From the NCBI GenBank assembly GCA_963422465.1, contig OY730175.1, forward strand, positions 1,550,001-1,614,000: a stretch of DNA of 64,000 nucleotides, given 5' to 3'. The notes beneath the pieces were generated by a model. It was not told the DNA's origin. It saw only the letters and a program-made list of their open reading frames with translations, and ran no database searches. Numbering within the stretch: the stretch's first letter is position 1; every line of letters begins with the position of its first letter. The DNA is from Lichina pygmaea (taxonomy: Eukaryota; Ascomycota; Lichinomycetes; Lichinales; Lichinaceae). The position numbers and the translations under genes are program-made. Positions 35,442-46,488 of the stretch are shown here, in pieces.

Positions 35442-36173
35442 CGACCGAGCTACCAGCGAAACCGAGTCAGCGCCCGCATGGTGCAGGACATCCCGAGCCT
35501 GCACGAGTCGCTCATGGACAACCCGCTGATGGCCTTCTCGTCGAACCGATACGGCGCAGTCGATCGGAAGGCGATCGCGGACGAATCGAGAACGAACTCG
35601 CTGACGGCGGCCAAGCTCGAGGAGCTGCAGCAGTCCGGCGCCCGACGGACGAGCCAATCCCCCGCGAATCCCTATGTTGGTGGGCCCGTACCCGGACCCG
35701 GACACGGACATAGACCCTATCCCCCGCAACATCACGCTCATCCCCACGCTCACGGAGGTGGAGGACCACTGCCACCACTGCCACCGGGATCGCATCACGC
35801 TCCGGGCCTGAACCGGCCATCAGTCAACGGCTACGGTCCGAGCCCCGGTGGGGCCGCGAGCGACGGTGGCGCGTACGGACCGCCATCGCCGGCGGACGGC
35901 CACATGCCTGTGCGACAGCCGGCGCCTCGATATCCGTCGGCACAAGCGAACCATGTCGCGGCGGCGCAACAGGTGGAACAGCGGGCCGGGGTGAGCCACC
36001 TTCGTCCACCGTCGAGAGTTGCTTCTGTCGTTCCTCCTTCGTCATCTGGCAAAGTCAAGAGTCTGACGGGAAGTGCGAGCGCCAGCGCGGCGAGTGGTGA
36101 CAACAACAGCGGCACGCTCGACCTGGACAATTCGGCCAGCAGTAGTCGCAGCAGTCTGGGCGGGGTGGCCGCA

Positions 36174-36205
<32 letters not shown>

Positions 36206-36332
36206 ACGGACGATCGACCTCAGGCGCCGTTGCCGATCCGGTTCCGGCCGCCGCTCGCATTGGTGGCGTTCACTGAAGGGGGAGAGGGAAGGGGGTCGGG
36301 TGTTCTGTAGCTTGCGTCCTTTTGTTCCATGA
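33338..36332 (+). CDS. Mug72-like ketopantoate-reductase-fold protein with long disordered tail
   Basis: Four exons: 33338-33489, 33573-33613, 33745-34174 and 34292-36332, giving 887 residues; an in-frame ATG at 33290 would add 16. The N-terminal Rossmann part begins MDSPLISVCAVGGNAVSAF, where the usual GxGxxG loop reads AVGGNAV. It continues with TGAFDYVLLCVKALPDVYD and CILLNTTNTLGVE, then the all-helical ApbA_C domain (IAFYPASVVFETPSHAELI to RLARDAGLRVPRIETLYALL) to about residue 320. The remaining roughly 560 residues are low complexity: Pro/Gly repeats, an ERELALRQREMALREHEYH helix, a DEDDDDEDY acidic patch, Gly14 and a late Ala12. Architecture matches filamentous-fungal homologues of S. 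pombe Mug72 (from memory). Whether it is still a 2-dehydropantoate reductase is doubtful given the altered nucleotide loop. The extreme C-terminus after the Ala run is uncertain. Confidence 0.75.
35400..35443 (+). repeat. GGC triplet run encoding poly-Gly
   Basis: GGC/GGT triplets encode about 14 Gly within the disordered tail of the Mug72-like protein. Confidence 0.9.
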
Positions 36333-36472
36333 GCTCTTTTCTCGGGTGGGTATATACTTCTTCCTGTTCTCGCGGGGCTCTGTTCCTCCGAGACACGGTT
36401 CTCATCTCTACGACGATGCAACCTTTCCACTCTCGGTGCCGTTGCCGTTGGCGTTTCATTCTCGATCCTGCT

Positions 36473-36473
<1 letters not shown>

Positions 36474-36504
<31 letters not shown>
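36474..36504. repeat. C homopolymer, 31 nt
   Basis: Thirty-one consecutive C, about 80 bases before the assembly gap. Confidence 0.95.
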
Positions 36505-36506
<2 letters not shown>

Positions 36507-36582
36507 CTCTCCCAGCGTCTTTCATTCTTCTTGCGCTGCGGCCTGCCTAATGCCTTTGCCTGCCTTTCGAGCCTAATGAACA

Positions 36583-36782
36583 NNNNNNNNNNNNNNNNNN
36601 NNNNNNNNNNNNNNNNNNNNNNNNNNNNNNNNNNNNNNNNNNNNNNNNNNNNNNNNNNNNNNNNNNNNNNNNNNNNNNNNNNNNNNNNNNNNNNNNNNNN
36701 NNNNNNNNNNNNNNNNNNNNNNNNNNNNNNNNNNNNNNNNNNNNNNNNNNNNNNNNNNNNNNNNNNNNNNNNNNNNNNNNNN
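36583..36782. other. Assembly gap, 200 N
   Basis: Exactly 200 N, a scaffold gap whose true length may differ. Flanks are pyrimidine-rich. Confidence 0.99.
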
Positions 36783-37020
36783 TCTCTGATGTCTTGTCTT
36801 TCACCCCCACCCCGATGTATCCTCCGGGTCTGAATAATCCCTACAGCTCTCCTCCCTCTTCTCCTTCTTCTTCTCTTTCTGTATCCCCTGTCTTCTCCGT
36901 CAGCGTCCTCGCGCAAGCTCGTATCCTGAGTGTTCCCACGTCAGTCATGTTTCTACATAGAGGTGTCAGTACATGGTTTGGTCTTGACGAGGGCGTGTTA
37001 ATTAGATACACACATTGAAT

Positions 37021-37056
37021 GTACACACACACACACTCTCTCTCTCTCTCTCTCTC
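37021..37056. repeat. (AC)n(TC)n dinucleotide repeat
   Basis: About eight AC followed by about ten TC units. Confidence 0.9.
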
Positions 37057-38094
37057 TTCTGTTCTTCTCATCTGTCACTTCAGTCTTTCTTTTCTACTCC
37101 TTTGATTACATTCCTCTGATCACCCACTGCTCTCGTACAGTGCTGTATCAGCGTATCTCCGTTGCTCTATGCATGCATACAGCACACATATGTACAGCGT
37201 ATATACACCATTCCCACCTTGTTTGTTTCTGCTCTCCCTTTCCCCTTCATTCTTTCCACAGGGCTGAGTAACTCAATCTTAGTGTTTATGTACGATCCTA
37301 ATCACTCTGGACGCGCTTCTGCTGCGAGATGGCTTTTGCGTGTCGTTCGGGACGCTTGGATTTTTCCCTGGCTTGAGGGGTGTCTTTCCCCCCACGTCGT
37401 CGCGCTTCTTTGTCCTGTTTAACTATGGGTTCCCTGTTGACCCTAAGGATCGAGAATACAGTGTGAGGGTCGTGGTCTGGTCTGAGCTGGTCTGGGCTGG
37501 TCTAATTGCTCCTTCAGCTCCCCAAAACACGAGTTGCAGTGGCACAGCTACAAGGCATCGGCCTGACTTCAGAGGGGGAAAGCTGTTCGTTGAAGCCCCT
37601 GGGCCTATCTGAGCCTATATGAACCAGGCTGACTGACTGACTAAGCCAACTCCACTGACCAAGCCATTCCACCGCCGGCCTGCGGCCGCAACGCGCAGGC
37701 TTTGTGGTGTCTCTTCGCTTTACACGGAGATCAATCGCAGGCTTGGTCGCGGCTCTTCTCTCGACACACAATGTGGCCTCTCATCTCTTCGCTTTCAAAC
37801 CCACAACAACCATGATGACCTTAATCCCAATGCGACGTTCGACGTGTTGTGCTTTCTTGGGCGGCGATCTCGCGGGATGCACTCGCTAGTCAATCCAATT
37901 AGGGGCATACTGTATCTGCGGAGAAGTCGGGCACAGCATAAGAGAGCGTCATGATCCAGCCGCCGAGTGTCACGAGCGCCTATCTACAGTACGGGACTAC
38001 GTAGCTCCACCAGATTTGCCGAGGAATACGGTACTTCGTAAGGCTGACAGGGGTCCATATACTTTGGGCGTGACGTTCAAGAGATGGGGAGAGA

Positions 38095-38121
38095 GGGGGG
38101 GGGGGGGGGGGGGGGGGGGGG
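38095..38121. repeat. G homopolymer, 27 nt
   Basis: Twenty-seven consecutive G about 500 bases upstream of the IPK1 start. Confidence 0.95.
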
Positions 38122-38632
38122 ATTGTTTGTCTGAGGCGACTTGGCAATGCTAAGTGGTATCGCAACTTACTCTTTGGGCGCAAGATCTCCTTTCTGACGT
38201 TACTAGTGGCCCATCGCTGTTGTAGATGTCCCAGGCCGGTTGTGCTGTACGACGGTCTTCAAGAAACCGTCAGTGCGTGGCTGAGCGCAAGTGGCTCGGC
38301 ACCCAAACCTTCGAACCTGCGCCTGCGCCTGTACCAAGTCGACCGACGATATATGTTGAGCAGGACGCTCGATTCTGGGTAGTCTCGGGTTCTTGCCACT
38401 CGAGGTGAGAGGAATCGCCCCGGCTATATGCTACATCTTGCTCCTAATACTATGCTGCGACTGCTACTAGCGCTCTGTCGTGTGCTGCTCCGAGTGCTGA
38501 CTCGGTGGCGTGGAGTAGATAGCTCGCCTTGGCTCTCGGCGCTTTCTCGACGACGTCCTTAGCTCTTGGCGTGTCGCGGGGCTCGATGGTGGTGCGGCGA
38601 GGGCCTCGGAGGCGGCACTTTCAACAACATCC

Positions 38633-40188
38633 ATGTCAGGGTCAGAGGACGCCATGCAGGTGCCTACTCTGCCAGAGAGTCTCATCCTCGACTATCTCGC
38701 CGAAGGGGCCGCCAACGTTGTCTACCGGCTGTCTTTCCCTGAATCATTAGATCAAGATGGCGCAGGTTCTTCGACAGCTGCCAGTAGCACAGGACCGGGC
38801 GACGGAGCCGAAGAAGATCTCTACAAGGGCAGCATTATTGACAGTCGGCGGAGCGGTGCATCGACAACCGCCAGGGGAAATAGGCCTCGCTTCCAAAACC
38901 GGGTGCTCCGACTCCGCAAGTCCGTGTCGGCAGGCGTACCCATCGCCATATCGGCTCGGAGTCACCGAGAAGTGTTCCAGCCGCTGTTTCCGCCAGGATC
39001 GCTGCTCGATCAGGATCTGGTGCGGATGCCGTCGACGATCATCTCCAGCTGCAACGTTCGGCTGCGTGAGGACGAAAGGTCCGGGGAACGACCTGACAAG
39101 CGGCACGGCGTGTATCTCGCCGAGGACGAAGCGTACGGCATTCTCCTGACGGACATGACCCCTGGGATCGAGCGAGACGGCCTTCGAGATGCTTGCGAGC
39201 AGGACGCAGGTTCTGCCCTCGATACGGGTGACAGCCAGAGAACGAGACGACGGAGGCTTAGGAGGAGAGAGGTTCTCGTCGAGTTTAAACCAAAGTGGCT
39301 CGTTCAATCTCCGTCCGCCCCAGCCGGGGCCACGCGCTGTCGCACCTGTGCGCTCCGAGCACAGCGTAACGCCACGCGCAGACGGATGGGTCAGCAGCCG
39401 GAGCGGTCGTTCTGCCCGCTGGGTCTCGTCTCGGCGGACATGGCACGGGTTGATCGCGCCGTGCGGGGTATCTTTGACCAGAACCGCCGACAGCAACGGC
39501 AACGGCAGCGGCGCAGGCGAGATGTCTCGAAGCTGCCCGATGCGCTGCCCGATGAGTCGCTACAGGAACTGGTGGTCCGCTTTCTCCATCGCCACCCGTT
39601 GCTGCTTCGACTGAAGCAGTTACAGGTGGGGTTGGACAAGCGGGGGCCTGCGCAAGTTGATCTGATGCCGTCGTCGTTTTCGTCGTCATCGTCGTCGTTG
39701 TCGTCACAGTCTGGATTGGCTACAGCGTCCTCGAGAGGGGTTGTCGGGGCAGCAACAGGAACGGAGATGAACGCTTTGGAGAGGGACTTTTTGATGGCCA
39801 TGACGTTGAGGGACTGTACGGTATTTCTCAAAGTCAGTGGCATCGCTCTTTTGCCCGAACGTCGAGACCTTTGCTCGTGCTGTGTTTCAGGCTGGGTTGC
39901 TGTTCATTATTCTCCATCGTTGGCACTCCATATGTTTTTCTGGCTCTAAACATCCCGCTTTAACCTTAATGGCAGCACTGAAGGCGATTTCGATGATCCC
40001 TGTTCCCCTGAGGAAGGGGGGGGGGTCTTCCATTCTTGATGTCTTTTCATCCCACAAACCTCCCTGGCCCATTGGCTTCGACCCCCAACGTCGACTATTT
40101 CTAACCCAAATAAAAACCGGATAGATTCCAATAGCAGAACACGACGAAGCAGGAGAAGGAGGGGAAGAACAAGAAGAGACTCATCCGA

Positions 40189-40223
<35 letters not shown>

Positions 40224-40469
40224 CCATGTATTACCAACGAGAACGACATGGACCTCAGACTAGCAGAGTCCAACAACACAAACGACGTTCAAGAGAAAGA
40301 TCAATCGAAGGGAAACGAAGCGACCAAGAAAGCGCAAGACACGATCACGATGCGCCTTGGTGATCTCGACCTCAAGTCGCCCAGCGGCGGCAAGTGGTCG
40401 TACTGGCGAGGCACGGAACAGACGTTGATTGACGAGGGATGGTATTTTCACTCTCACGACAGTGAGTGA
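38633..40469 (+). CDS. IPK1: Inositol-pentakisphosphate 2-kinase
   Basis: Two exons, 38633-39832 and 40125-40469, split by a 292-nt intron (GTCAGT donor, CTAAC branch at about 40101, ATAG acceptor) in phase 0, giving 514 residues. It opens MSGSEDAMQVPTLPESL and has the glycine-loop EGAANVVYR at 24-32. VLVEFKPKWLVQSPSAP (about 214-230) and CRTCALR with later FCPL (Cys 236, 239, 261) match the substrate and structural-zinc region of the family. LRDCTVFLK precedes the intron. The C-terminus has RLGDLDLKSPSGGKWSYW and DEGWYFHSHDSE. Known reaction: ATP-dependent phosphorylation of Ins(1,3,4,5,6)P5 at position 2 to InsP6, which supports mRNA export and chromatin functions. A low-complexity insertion at the start of exon 2 includes ten consecutive Asp. 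The gene is the last host gene before the transposon block, whose first LTR starts 346 bases after the stop. Confidence 0.88.
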
Positions 40470-40814
40470 CCACTTTGCCAGGTGATACCAAATGGCTTTG
40501 ACTATAGATGTTGATGGTGAAGGTGATGGTGAAGGTGATTTGCAGGGGAGGTGACTGTGATGTCGACATCTGGAAAAAAAAGACGTTGCAAAACCAACCC
40601 CACTCAAAGTGACATGACATTAGAAAAAACAAATAAACAAACAAAACATACTTTCTCTACAAAGAATTTAAAATCCCCAGAGAATCCACATGTTACTATT
40701 GTCAACATAGCAGAAGCAGTACATATGTATACCAGGCAAAACTACCACCAAGTAGTAATTACTTTTGTTTGTTTGTTTGTATTCCTACACTATTCTAGCA
40801 CTAGTGTATCTAGG
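40470..40814. other. IPK1 3' flank and boundary to the transposon block
   Basis: AT content rises here and short AAAC/TTTG tetranucleotide runs appear (40625-40645, 40762-40779). No gene. The sequence directly left of the LTR (CTAGG) resembles, with one mismatch, the five bases right of the distant LTR at 63767 (CTGGG). Confidence 0.5.
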
Positions 40815-41166
40815 TGTTAAGGGCCAGGCCATGTTCACACAGAATGTGGATGGTCTGTGTGTCTGGGTAAGAAGGGCAGGGACTCAATAGATGAATAGCA
40901 AGCTGGGTAACTCTCTTGCTATTGTTGTTGGTATATGTTGTTCAGTCTGGAGAGCTATTCTCCCCAGCTATCTGGGTTCTCTTATATACAGAAGCCTGAG
41001 AGGGGGGGTTCTCCCTGAGGGGTATCAGTCTTTCTGCATGGCAGAGTTGGCAGAGCTGCTTACATCTCTGCTATCTCTGCCACCAGTGAGGTTGGGTGAA
41101 TGTTGTTCTGTGTACCTTGGTACACTTGCTTCAGTCAGCTCAGCTATTCTGGCCTAGGCCTTAACA
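40815..41166 (-). repeat. LTR of element A, left copy
   Basis: 352 bp, starting TGTTAAGGGCC and ending GGCCTTAACA, with the inverted TG...CA ends of an LTR. The same family is at 63420-63767. Confidence 0.85.
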
Positions 41167-41218
41167 CTATCCTCTCCCTCCAAAGACTCTGTTTCCAGAT
41201 CCTCTCACTTCTTCCACC

Positions 41219-41455
41219 ATGCCCAAGACATCTTGCAATAACTGTCATGGTACTCTTAGTTCTTATGTTGGCAGAATAGGCAAGGTGTCCAAAGTCTTAT
41301 GTGGCACTTGTCACCATGACCACACCAAGTGTGTTGTCAGTTCTGTGTTAACATCTTGTAGTCAGTGTATCAAGAAGAGTTGCTGTTGTGATCTTCATCT
41401 CCTGGAGTCAGAATGGAGAAAGGTGGAGCTTGAGCACACTCAGCTCAAGACTTAG
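41219..41455 (+). CDS. Cys-rich coiled-coil ORF antisense to element A
   Basis: Starts MPKTSCNNCHG 52 bases inside the left LTR, reading away from it and opposite to gag. The 78-residue frame has paired cysteines (CNNC, CGTCHHDHTKC, CSQC) followed by CCCDLHLLESEW and a charged helix (RKVELEHTQLK). The next bases continue to resemble coding sequence, so the remnant is decayed beyond this frame. The order of a first CxxC, a second CxxC with KxC, an S/LxxES(E)W-type block and then coil is shared with the ORFs at about 49825-50312 and 53062-53562. Confidence 0.5.
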   Translation: MPKTSCNNCHGTLSSYVGRIGKVSKVLCGTCHHDHTKCVVSSVLTSCSQCIKKSCCCDLHLLESEWRKVELEHTQLKT

Positions 41456-41880
41456 TTGCGGGACATCAAGAAGTAGAAGTCAAAGCTTCTTTCTTCATTG
41501 CAAGCTTTGTCTTCACAAGCAACTGGGCTTGTTGTCTGAGAAGGAAAGTGATGCTATTAAGTATAAGCTTGCTATAATCAAGAACCAAGAGACTCTTGAG
41601 TAGAAGACTTTGTGCATAGTGTCTCCACTATCTCTGGACAATCTTTTCTCTTTGGAGACTTTGGCTCTGTTAGTTCTGGCTTCTTTGAGTTTTCTTGGTG
41701 AAAATCCTACAGCTTCTGGCTTGTCACAGAGCTGAAATTCTTGGTAGTTTCCTGTCAGAAGCCATGCAGCTTGTGCAAGCACCTGACTGGGTTTGGCTGC
41801 ATGTTATCTTGCTTAGCAGTCATGTGACATGTACATACCAAGTCACATAATCCTTAAGCAAGATTCATATAAGCAGGCCT

Positions 41881-42601
41881 TAAGAAACCTTTAAAGGAAT
41901 CCTCAACTATCTCCCCCTATTGGAAGTTCACTTGGTTAAACCAATTAACTACTAACCAGGCTAGTTCAAAGAAAGAACTACAGAAACTCTTTGTTAAAGA
42001 GTGGGAAAACCAATGGGAGGAGAAGAAAAGAAGAAGCTACTCTGGGTGGCAGGTGTTTTATCAAAAGCCTCACCACAACAACCTGAAGCTCTACAAAAAG
42101 CTACAGAAAGCTGAGGCAAGTCTGCTACTACAAACCAGAACTGGGAGAATTGGCCTGGCAAGTTTTCTATTCAGAGCTGGAGTTCCAGATTTTCCTACCC
42201 CTTTATGTGTCTGTGGTCAAGCAGAAGAGACAGTGAAACATATCACCTCTTCATGCTCTCTTTATTCAAGTCAAAGACAGCAAGCTCCTTTTAATTCTCA
42301 AGATTTCACTTCTATTATTTCAAACCCAGAGCTTCTACAGAAGTTTCTATACTGGTTCATGTCTTTGAAAAGACTGAACCAGTTTAATCTGGCTTTCAAA
42401 CTCCACTATTCACACTCTAATATCTAGAAGTCTTCTTTCTACCAGTCACTACAAGATTTCCTTTTGCTACATCCTCTAGTCACCCCCAGTCTTCAGTTTT
42501 TATTCCTCTAAAGGTTTTGTGAAGAAAATCACTCTTAGCTAGAAGATCTGCATGGCTGAAAAGCTACTATCAGTGTAAGAATCAAATAAAAATAAAAATA
42601 A
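41881..42601 (+). mobile_element. Tad-like LINE, 5' truncated, in an LTR-like TATA site
   Basis: About 720 bp, similar to the 3' end of the LINE at 46489-48360. It keeps the C-terminal coding part including the CVCGQAEETVKH zinc-knuckle region, the 3'UTR and an AATAAA-rich tail. It is flanked by a perfect 14-bp target duplication (ATATAAGCAGGCCT) at 41867-41880 and 42602-42615. The target is a TATA-type sequence. Confidence 0.9.
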
Positions 42602-43418
42602 ATATAAGCAGGCCTCCCTCTGACACTGGTTGAGAGGCCAGTTGTCAGTTTCTATCCATTGAGTGATACTCTACAGACTTACTTGATAACACTTTCCAGG
42701 CATCTTTCAGTAGCTGCCTAGAGAACAGGCCTTCATCACAACTCTGTCCTGCTAAGACTCTAGCACTCTTACAGTTCTGACAACTTTTTCCTTCAAGGAA
42801 GCAGCCCAGAGTGGTGATTTTAATTATAAAAATCTTTGTGATCATGACTGACCAGTAACAGGGTGTAACAACCCACTGCACAGCTACCTGCTAGAGTGCT
42901 GACATGGCTGCTACTTGAAGCCCATCATGTGATCATGATGGAAGCCCATCACCAGATGATGGAAGCCCTGCAGGTGAGTTGTCAGACGATAACAACACAG
43001 CTTCTGCAGAAAGGCCCACAGGTCACCTGGCAATCTAACTGTCACAAGACAAGGTTGCTGGACTCTCAGGCACTTTGGGCATCACTTTCAACATCTCTGT
43101 ACAGACTGCTGCAAGTGGCTATACAGGTCAGGTAGATAAGAGTAAAGGCTGAGCAGCTGAGCTCAAGTCACCTGCAACACCTCACTTAGAGAAAGAAGTG
43201 TAGCTTAAGTGTGAGTGACTTTGTGAGCTTAAGGCTAGACTTGAGGTTCTTCAAATAGACAAGAAGATCAACTACCTTCAGTGATGTATAGCCAAGGTGG
43301 AAGCTGGTGGGGGTGTAGCTCTGATTAGAGACCACTCTGACAGTATCTTCAAAGGTGTCTTGCTGGGGGCTAAACACCTCTGTGAAGGTGCCCCAGAGAA
43401 CCACCTTTACATCATCCT

Positions 43419-43576
43419 GTGACAAGGCAATGGCAGAGCAGAACTCGAGCCTAACTGATCCAGTAACCTTGATCTGACTTGGCTTGAGACTTGAGACTTG
43501 GATTGATGTACAAGACGAAAGACAAGGAAGGAAAAGAGAAAAGAAGAAGAGAAGAAGCTGGGGGAGCAGAAGAAGT
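43419..43576 (-). repeat. LTR-B fragment, inverted
   Basis: Starts TGTGACAAGGC and continues as the reverse complement of 48515-48680. It is cut by LINE sequence at its TATA-like CCTATAAG position. Confidence 0.75.
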
Positions 43577-43770
43577 TCTTATTTTATTTATTTGATTCTT
43601 ACACTGGTAGTAGCTTTACAGTCATGCAGATCTTCTAGCTAATAGTGAACTCCTTCAGAAAACCTTTGAAGGGATAAAAACTGAAGGCAGGGTGTGACTA
43701 GGGAATGTAACAAAAGGAATCTTGAAGTTTCTGGTAAGAGAAGAGAATCTAGGTATTGGATTGGGAATAG
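43577..43770 (-). mobile_element. LINE 3' end fragment, very short
   Basis: About 194 bp: tail, 3'UTR and the last codons of the same LINE, nearly identical to the corresponding part of the adjacent copy. Either a strongly truncated insertion or a tandem duplication of the LINE 3' end. Confidence 0.85.
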
Positions 43771-45370
43771 TTTTTTATTTTATTTTATTTATTTTTATTT
43801 GATTCTTACACTGGTAGTAGCTTTACAGCCATGCAGATCTTCTAGCTAATAGTGAACTCCTTCAGAAAACCTTTGAAGGGATAAAAACTGAAGGCAGGGT
43901 GTGACTAGGGAATGTAACAAAAGGAATCTTGAAGTTTCTGGTAAGAGAAGAGAATCTAGGTATTGGATTGGGAATAGTGGAGTTTGAAAGCTAGATTAAA
44001 CTGGTTTAGTCTTTTCAAAGACATAAACCAGTACAAGAACTTCTGTAGTAGCTCTGGGTTTGAAATAATAGTGGTGAAGTCTTGGGGATTAAAAGAGACT
44101 TGTTGTCTTTGTCTTGAATAAAGAGAGCATGAAGAGGTGATATGTTTTGCAGTTTCTTCTGCTTGGCCACACACACATAGTGGGGTAGGGAAGTCAGAAA
44201 CTCCAGCTCTGAAAAGAAAACTTGCCAGACCAATTCTTCCAGTCCTGATTTGCAGTAGCAGACTTGCCTCAGCTTTCTGTAACTCTTTGTAGAGCTTCAG
44301 ATTGTTTTTGTGTGGCTTTTGACAGAAAGTCTGCCAGCCTGGATAGCTTCTTCTTTTCTTCTCTTCCCATTGGTCTTCCCACTCTTTAGTAAAGAGCTTT
44401 TGTAGTTCTTTCTTTGAACTAGCCTGGTTAGTAGTTATTTGACTTAACCAAGTGAATTTCCACTTAGGAGAGATAGTTGAGGATTTCTTTAAAGGTTTCT
44501 TCAAGAGAGAGGCATAGCTGGAAATAGTGGAAAAGATACTGTCAAGAAAGTATTTGAGAGGGGAGTTTTGAATAGAAGAAAGAAAACAGGCAGTGCGAAA
44601 TTTAAAGTATAGGTCTAGAGGTAGAAGAAAAAGCTCACTCTCTAATAGAAAAGAAGGAGTGGCTTTGAAGGCACCCCCAATAAGTCTTAGGCATCTGTTT
44701 TGAAATGAAACAAGAGAAGAGATATTGGAGGATTTTCTTAGAGGGTTAAACCAGATCCCCACTGCATAGCTCAGTAGAGATCTCAGTATAGCAGTGTACA
44801 CCAGACATGATGTGTGAACTGGAAAGCCCCAAGTAGAATAGGAAGTTCTAGAAAGAGAAGAGAGTGCTTTCTGTGCTTTTTGAAGAATAATCCTCTGGTG
44901 TTTGTGCCAGTGGAGCTTTGCATCTAGGTACACTCCAAGTACTCGCACTTCTTCTTTTGGTTTGAGAATCACATTCCCCAGTCTGAGCTTGAGCTGAAGA
45001 TTGTCTGATCTTCTTCTGGAAAAATGAAGTATTTCATATTTCTCAGGTGAGAAGACCATTCCATGTCTTGCAGCCCAGGATAGACATTTGTGGTGTGTGT
45101 TCTTTAACTTCAGAAGGTTACTTTTCAAGGAGTGACCAAAAGCAAGCAGATTTGTATCATCTGCAAACCCCAGGGCAGATACACCAGAAGAGGGAGTATG
45201 CACAGTCTCATGCAATTCAGAAATGTAGAATAGAAAAAGAATAGGGGATAATGGAGAACCTTGAGGAACTCCACAATGAATAGGAATAGAATAAGACTCA
45301 GAATCATCAAAGACAAGAGTGGTAGAGCGCTTATCACAGAAGGAGTAGATCCAGGAAGCTAGCCAGGCAG
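43771..45370 (-). mobile_element. Tad-like LINE, 5' truncated, left arm of the inverted pair
   Basis: The frame is open for about 470 codons from within the reverse transcriptase domain (WLASWIYSFCDK) through GVPQGSPLSPILFLFY, LGFADDTN (catalytic FADD), the thumb and a C-terminal CVCGQAEETAKHITSSC knuckle to the stop at 43956. The protein is identical over this length to that of the plus-strand copy. It ends 5' at a sharp junction with GC-rich sequence, with no target duplication seen. The endonuclease domain is missing, so it is not autonomous. Confidence 0.92.
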
Positions 45371-46488
45371 CCACAGTTGAGCTATGCCGAGGCATAGCGC
45401 AGAGTCGACATCCCGTGCAGGGTCTCTGCCACGCTTCCCCGCAGTCCTGAGGTCTTTTGCGCTCCGCCGTGTACGCTCACCCCTAGGTCCTGCTTCAGAG
45501 CGCCGGGTTGCCAGCCCAGAGCCCACACTCCAACTGCAGTTTGCTCCTTGAGCCCGTCATTTGCAGCCTGAGCCTGCACTCTGTACGGACCGGCATGCGC
45601 TTCTGTCCTCTCGGGCCATATAGACAGTCTTGTAGTAGGCCCAGACCCTACTGCTGTCACTGCCATTATATGCCACACCCCGCAGCTCTCACTGTTTCGC
45701 GTTATCTCTGTAGATCTCTCGTACAGAGGCCGACCATGCCTCGCAGGCTCTACGGACCCTGCAGGCCATGCCAGCACCTGCAGGACCGCCTTTCCAGCCC
45801 ACTAACCAAGTAGGGAGAAGTCTCCGTCTGCCCGCTGTCGCCTGTGGGACCCCGGATGTACGTGGTGGCCCACTGGAGAACCTCCAGTGCTCTAGCCCCA
45901 GTCCGTAGGTGGCCCGAAGAGAATCCGTGGCAAGATCTTAGGCAAAACCATCAAGCCAGCACTTTGACTATCACACAGCCCTTAGGTACTGGAGCGGCGG
46001 AAACCCTTCGTGCCACCTGCTCACCTTCTTTAACACGTAGTCCCTGTTCGATTAACAACACTGCGGTACAGACATCACTCCCCTCCTAGAACAAGATCCT
46101 CGATGCATCAGCTGCTGGAGACTCTGCCAGAAGGGGGGTGTGCGATAGGAACTCCTCTCGTCTACTCCAGAGGTGCCCTGTCAGGTGTCTAGACTTCACA
46201 TCCACCAGTTGCAAGGCTGGCTTCAGGCTGTAGCGTACACGGTAGACATCCGTCGGGTGGTTTTCATAACCAGTTTGGTCGAAGTCCTCTGTTCTGCTGA
46301 TGTTGCTTCACGGGGGTGTCCAGGGTGCCTGCACGACACCTCCGGTGGCCCGTCGCTCCACGGGCACCAGCAGCTCGACTGGTGACTCAATTAGCTCTCG
46401 GTGCAGCGACTACAAGCAGCTTGGGAGACTGCCTGCCATCGCTGCCCCGAGGTTCCCAGCCTGCACCGCGTGGAGGTTTGAGTCTTCG
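45371..46488. other. GC-rich spacer between the inverted LINE copies
   Basis: About 1.1 kb with clearly higher GC than the surrounding retroelements. Short frames on both strands show no domain I recognise. It does not resemble either LINE copy or the LTR families here. It could be captured host DNA, a fragment of an unknown element, or the upstream flank duplicated with the LINE. Confidence 0.6.

Larger units (their letters stand above)
36333..38632. other. Intergenic region with assembly gap
   Basis: No gene is supported. It holds a C31 run, a 200-N gap, a dinucleotide repeat and a G27 run. The last few hundred bases are likely leader of the IPK1 gene. Confidence 0.4.
41167..43418. mobile_element. 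Retroelement-derived sequence, partly unresolved
   Basis: Contains the antisense ORF of element A at its left end, a LINE insertion (41881-42601), and on both sides of that LINE an LTR-like promoter region (CATATAAGCAGGCCT). A minus-strand frame at 43425-43186 (VKVVLWGTFTEVF, SFHLGYTSLKVVDLL) is not recognised. I cannot decide how much belongs to A and how much to another LTR element. Confidence 0.5.
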
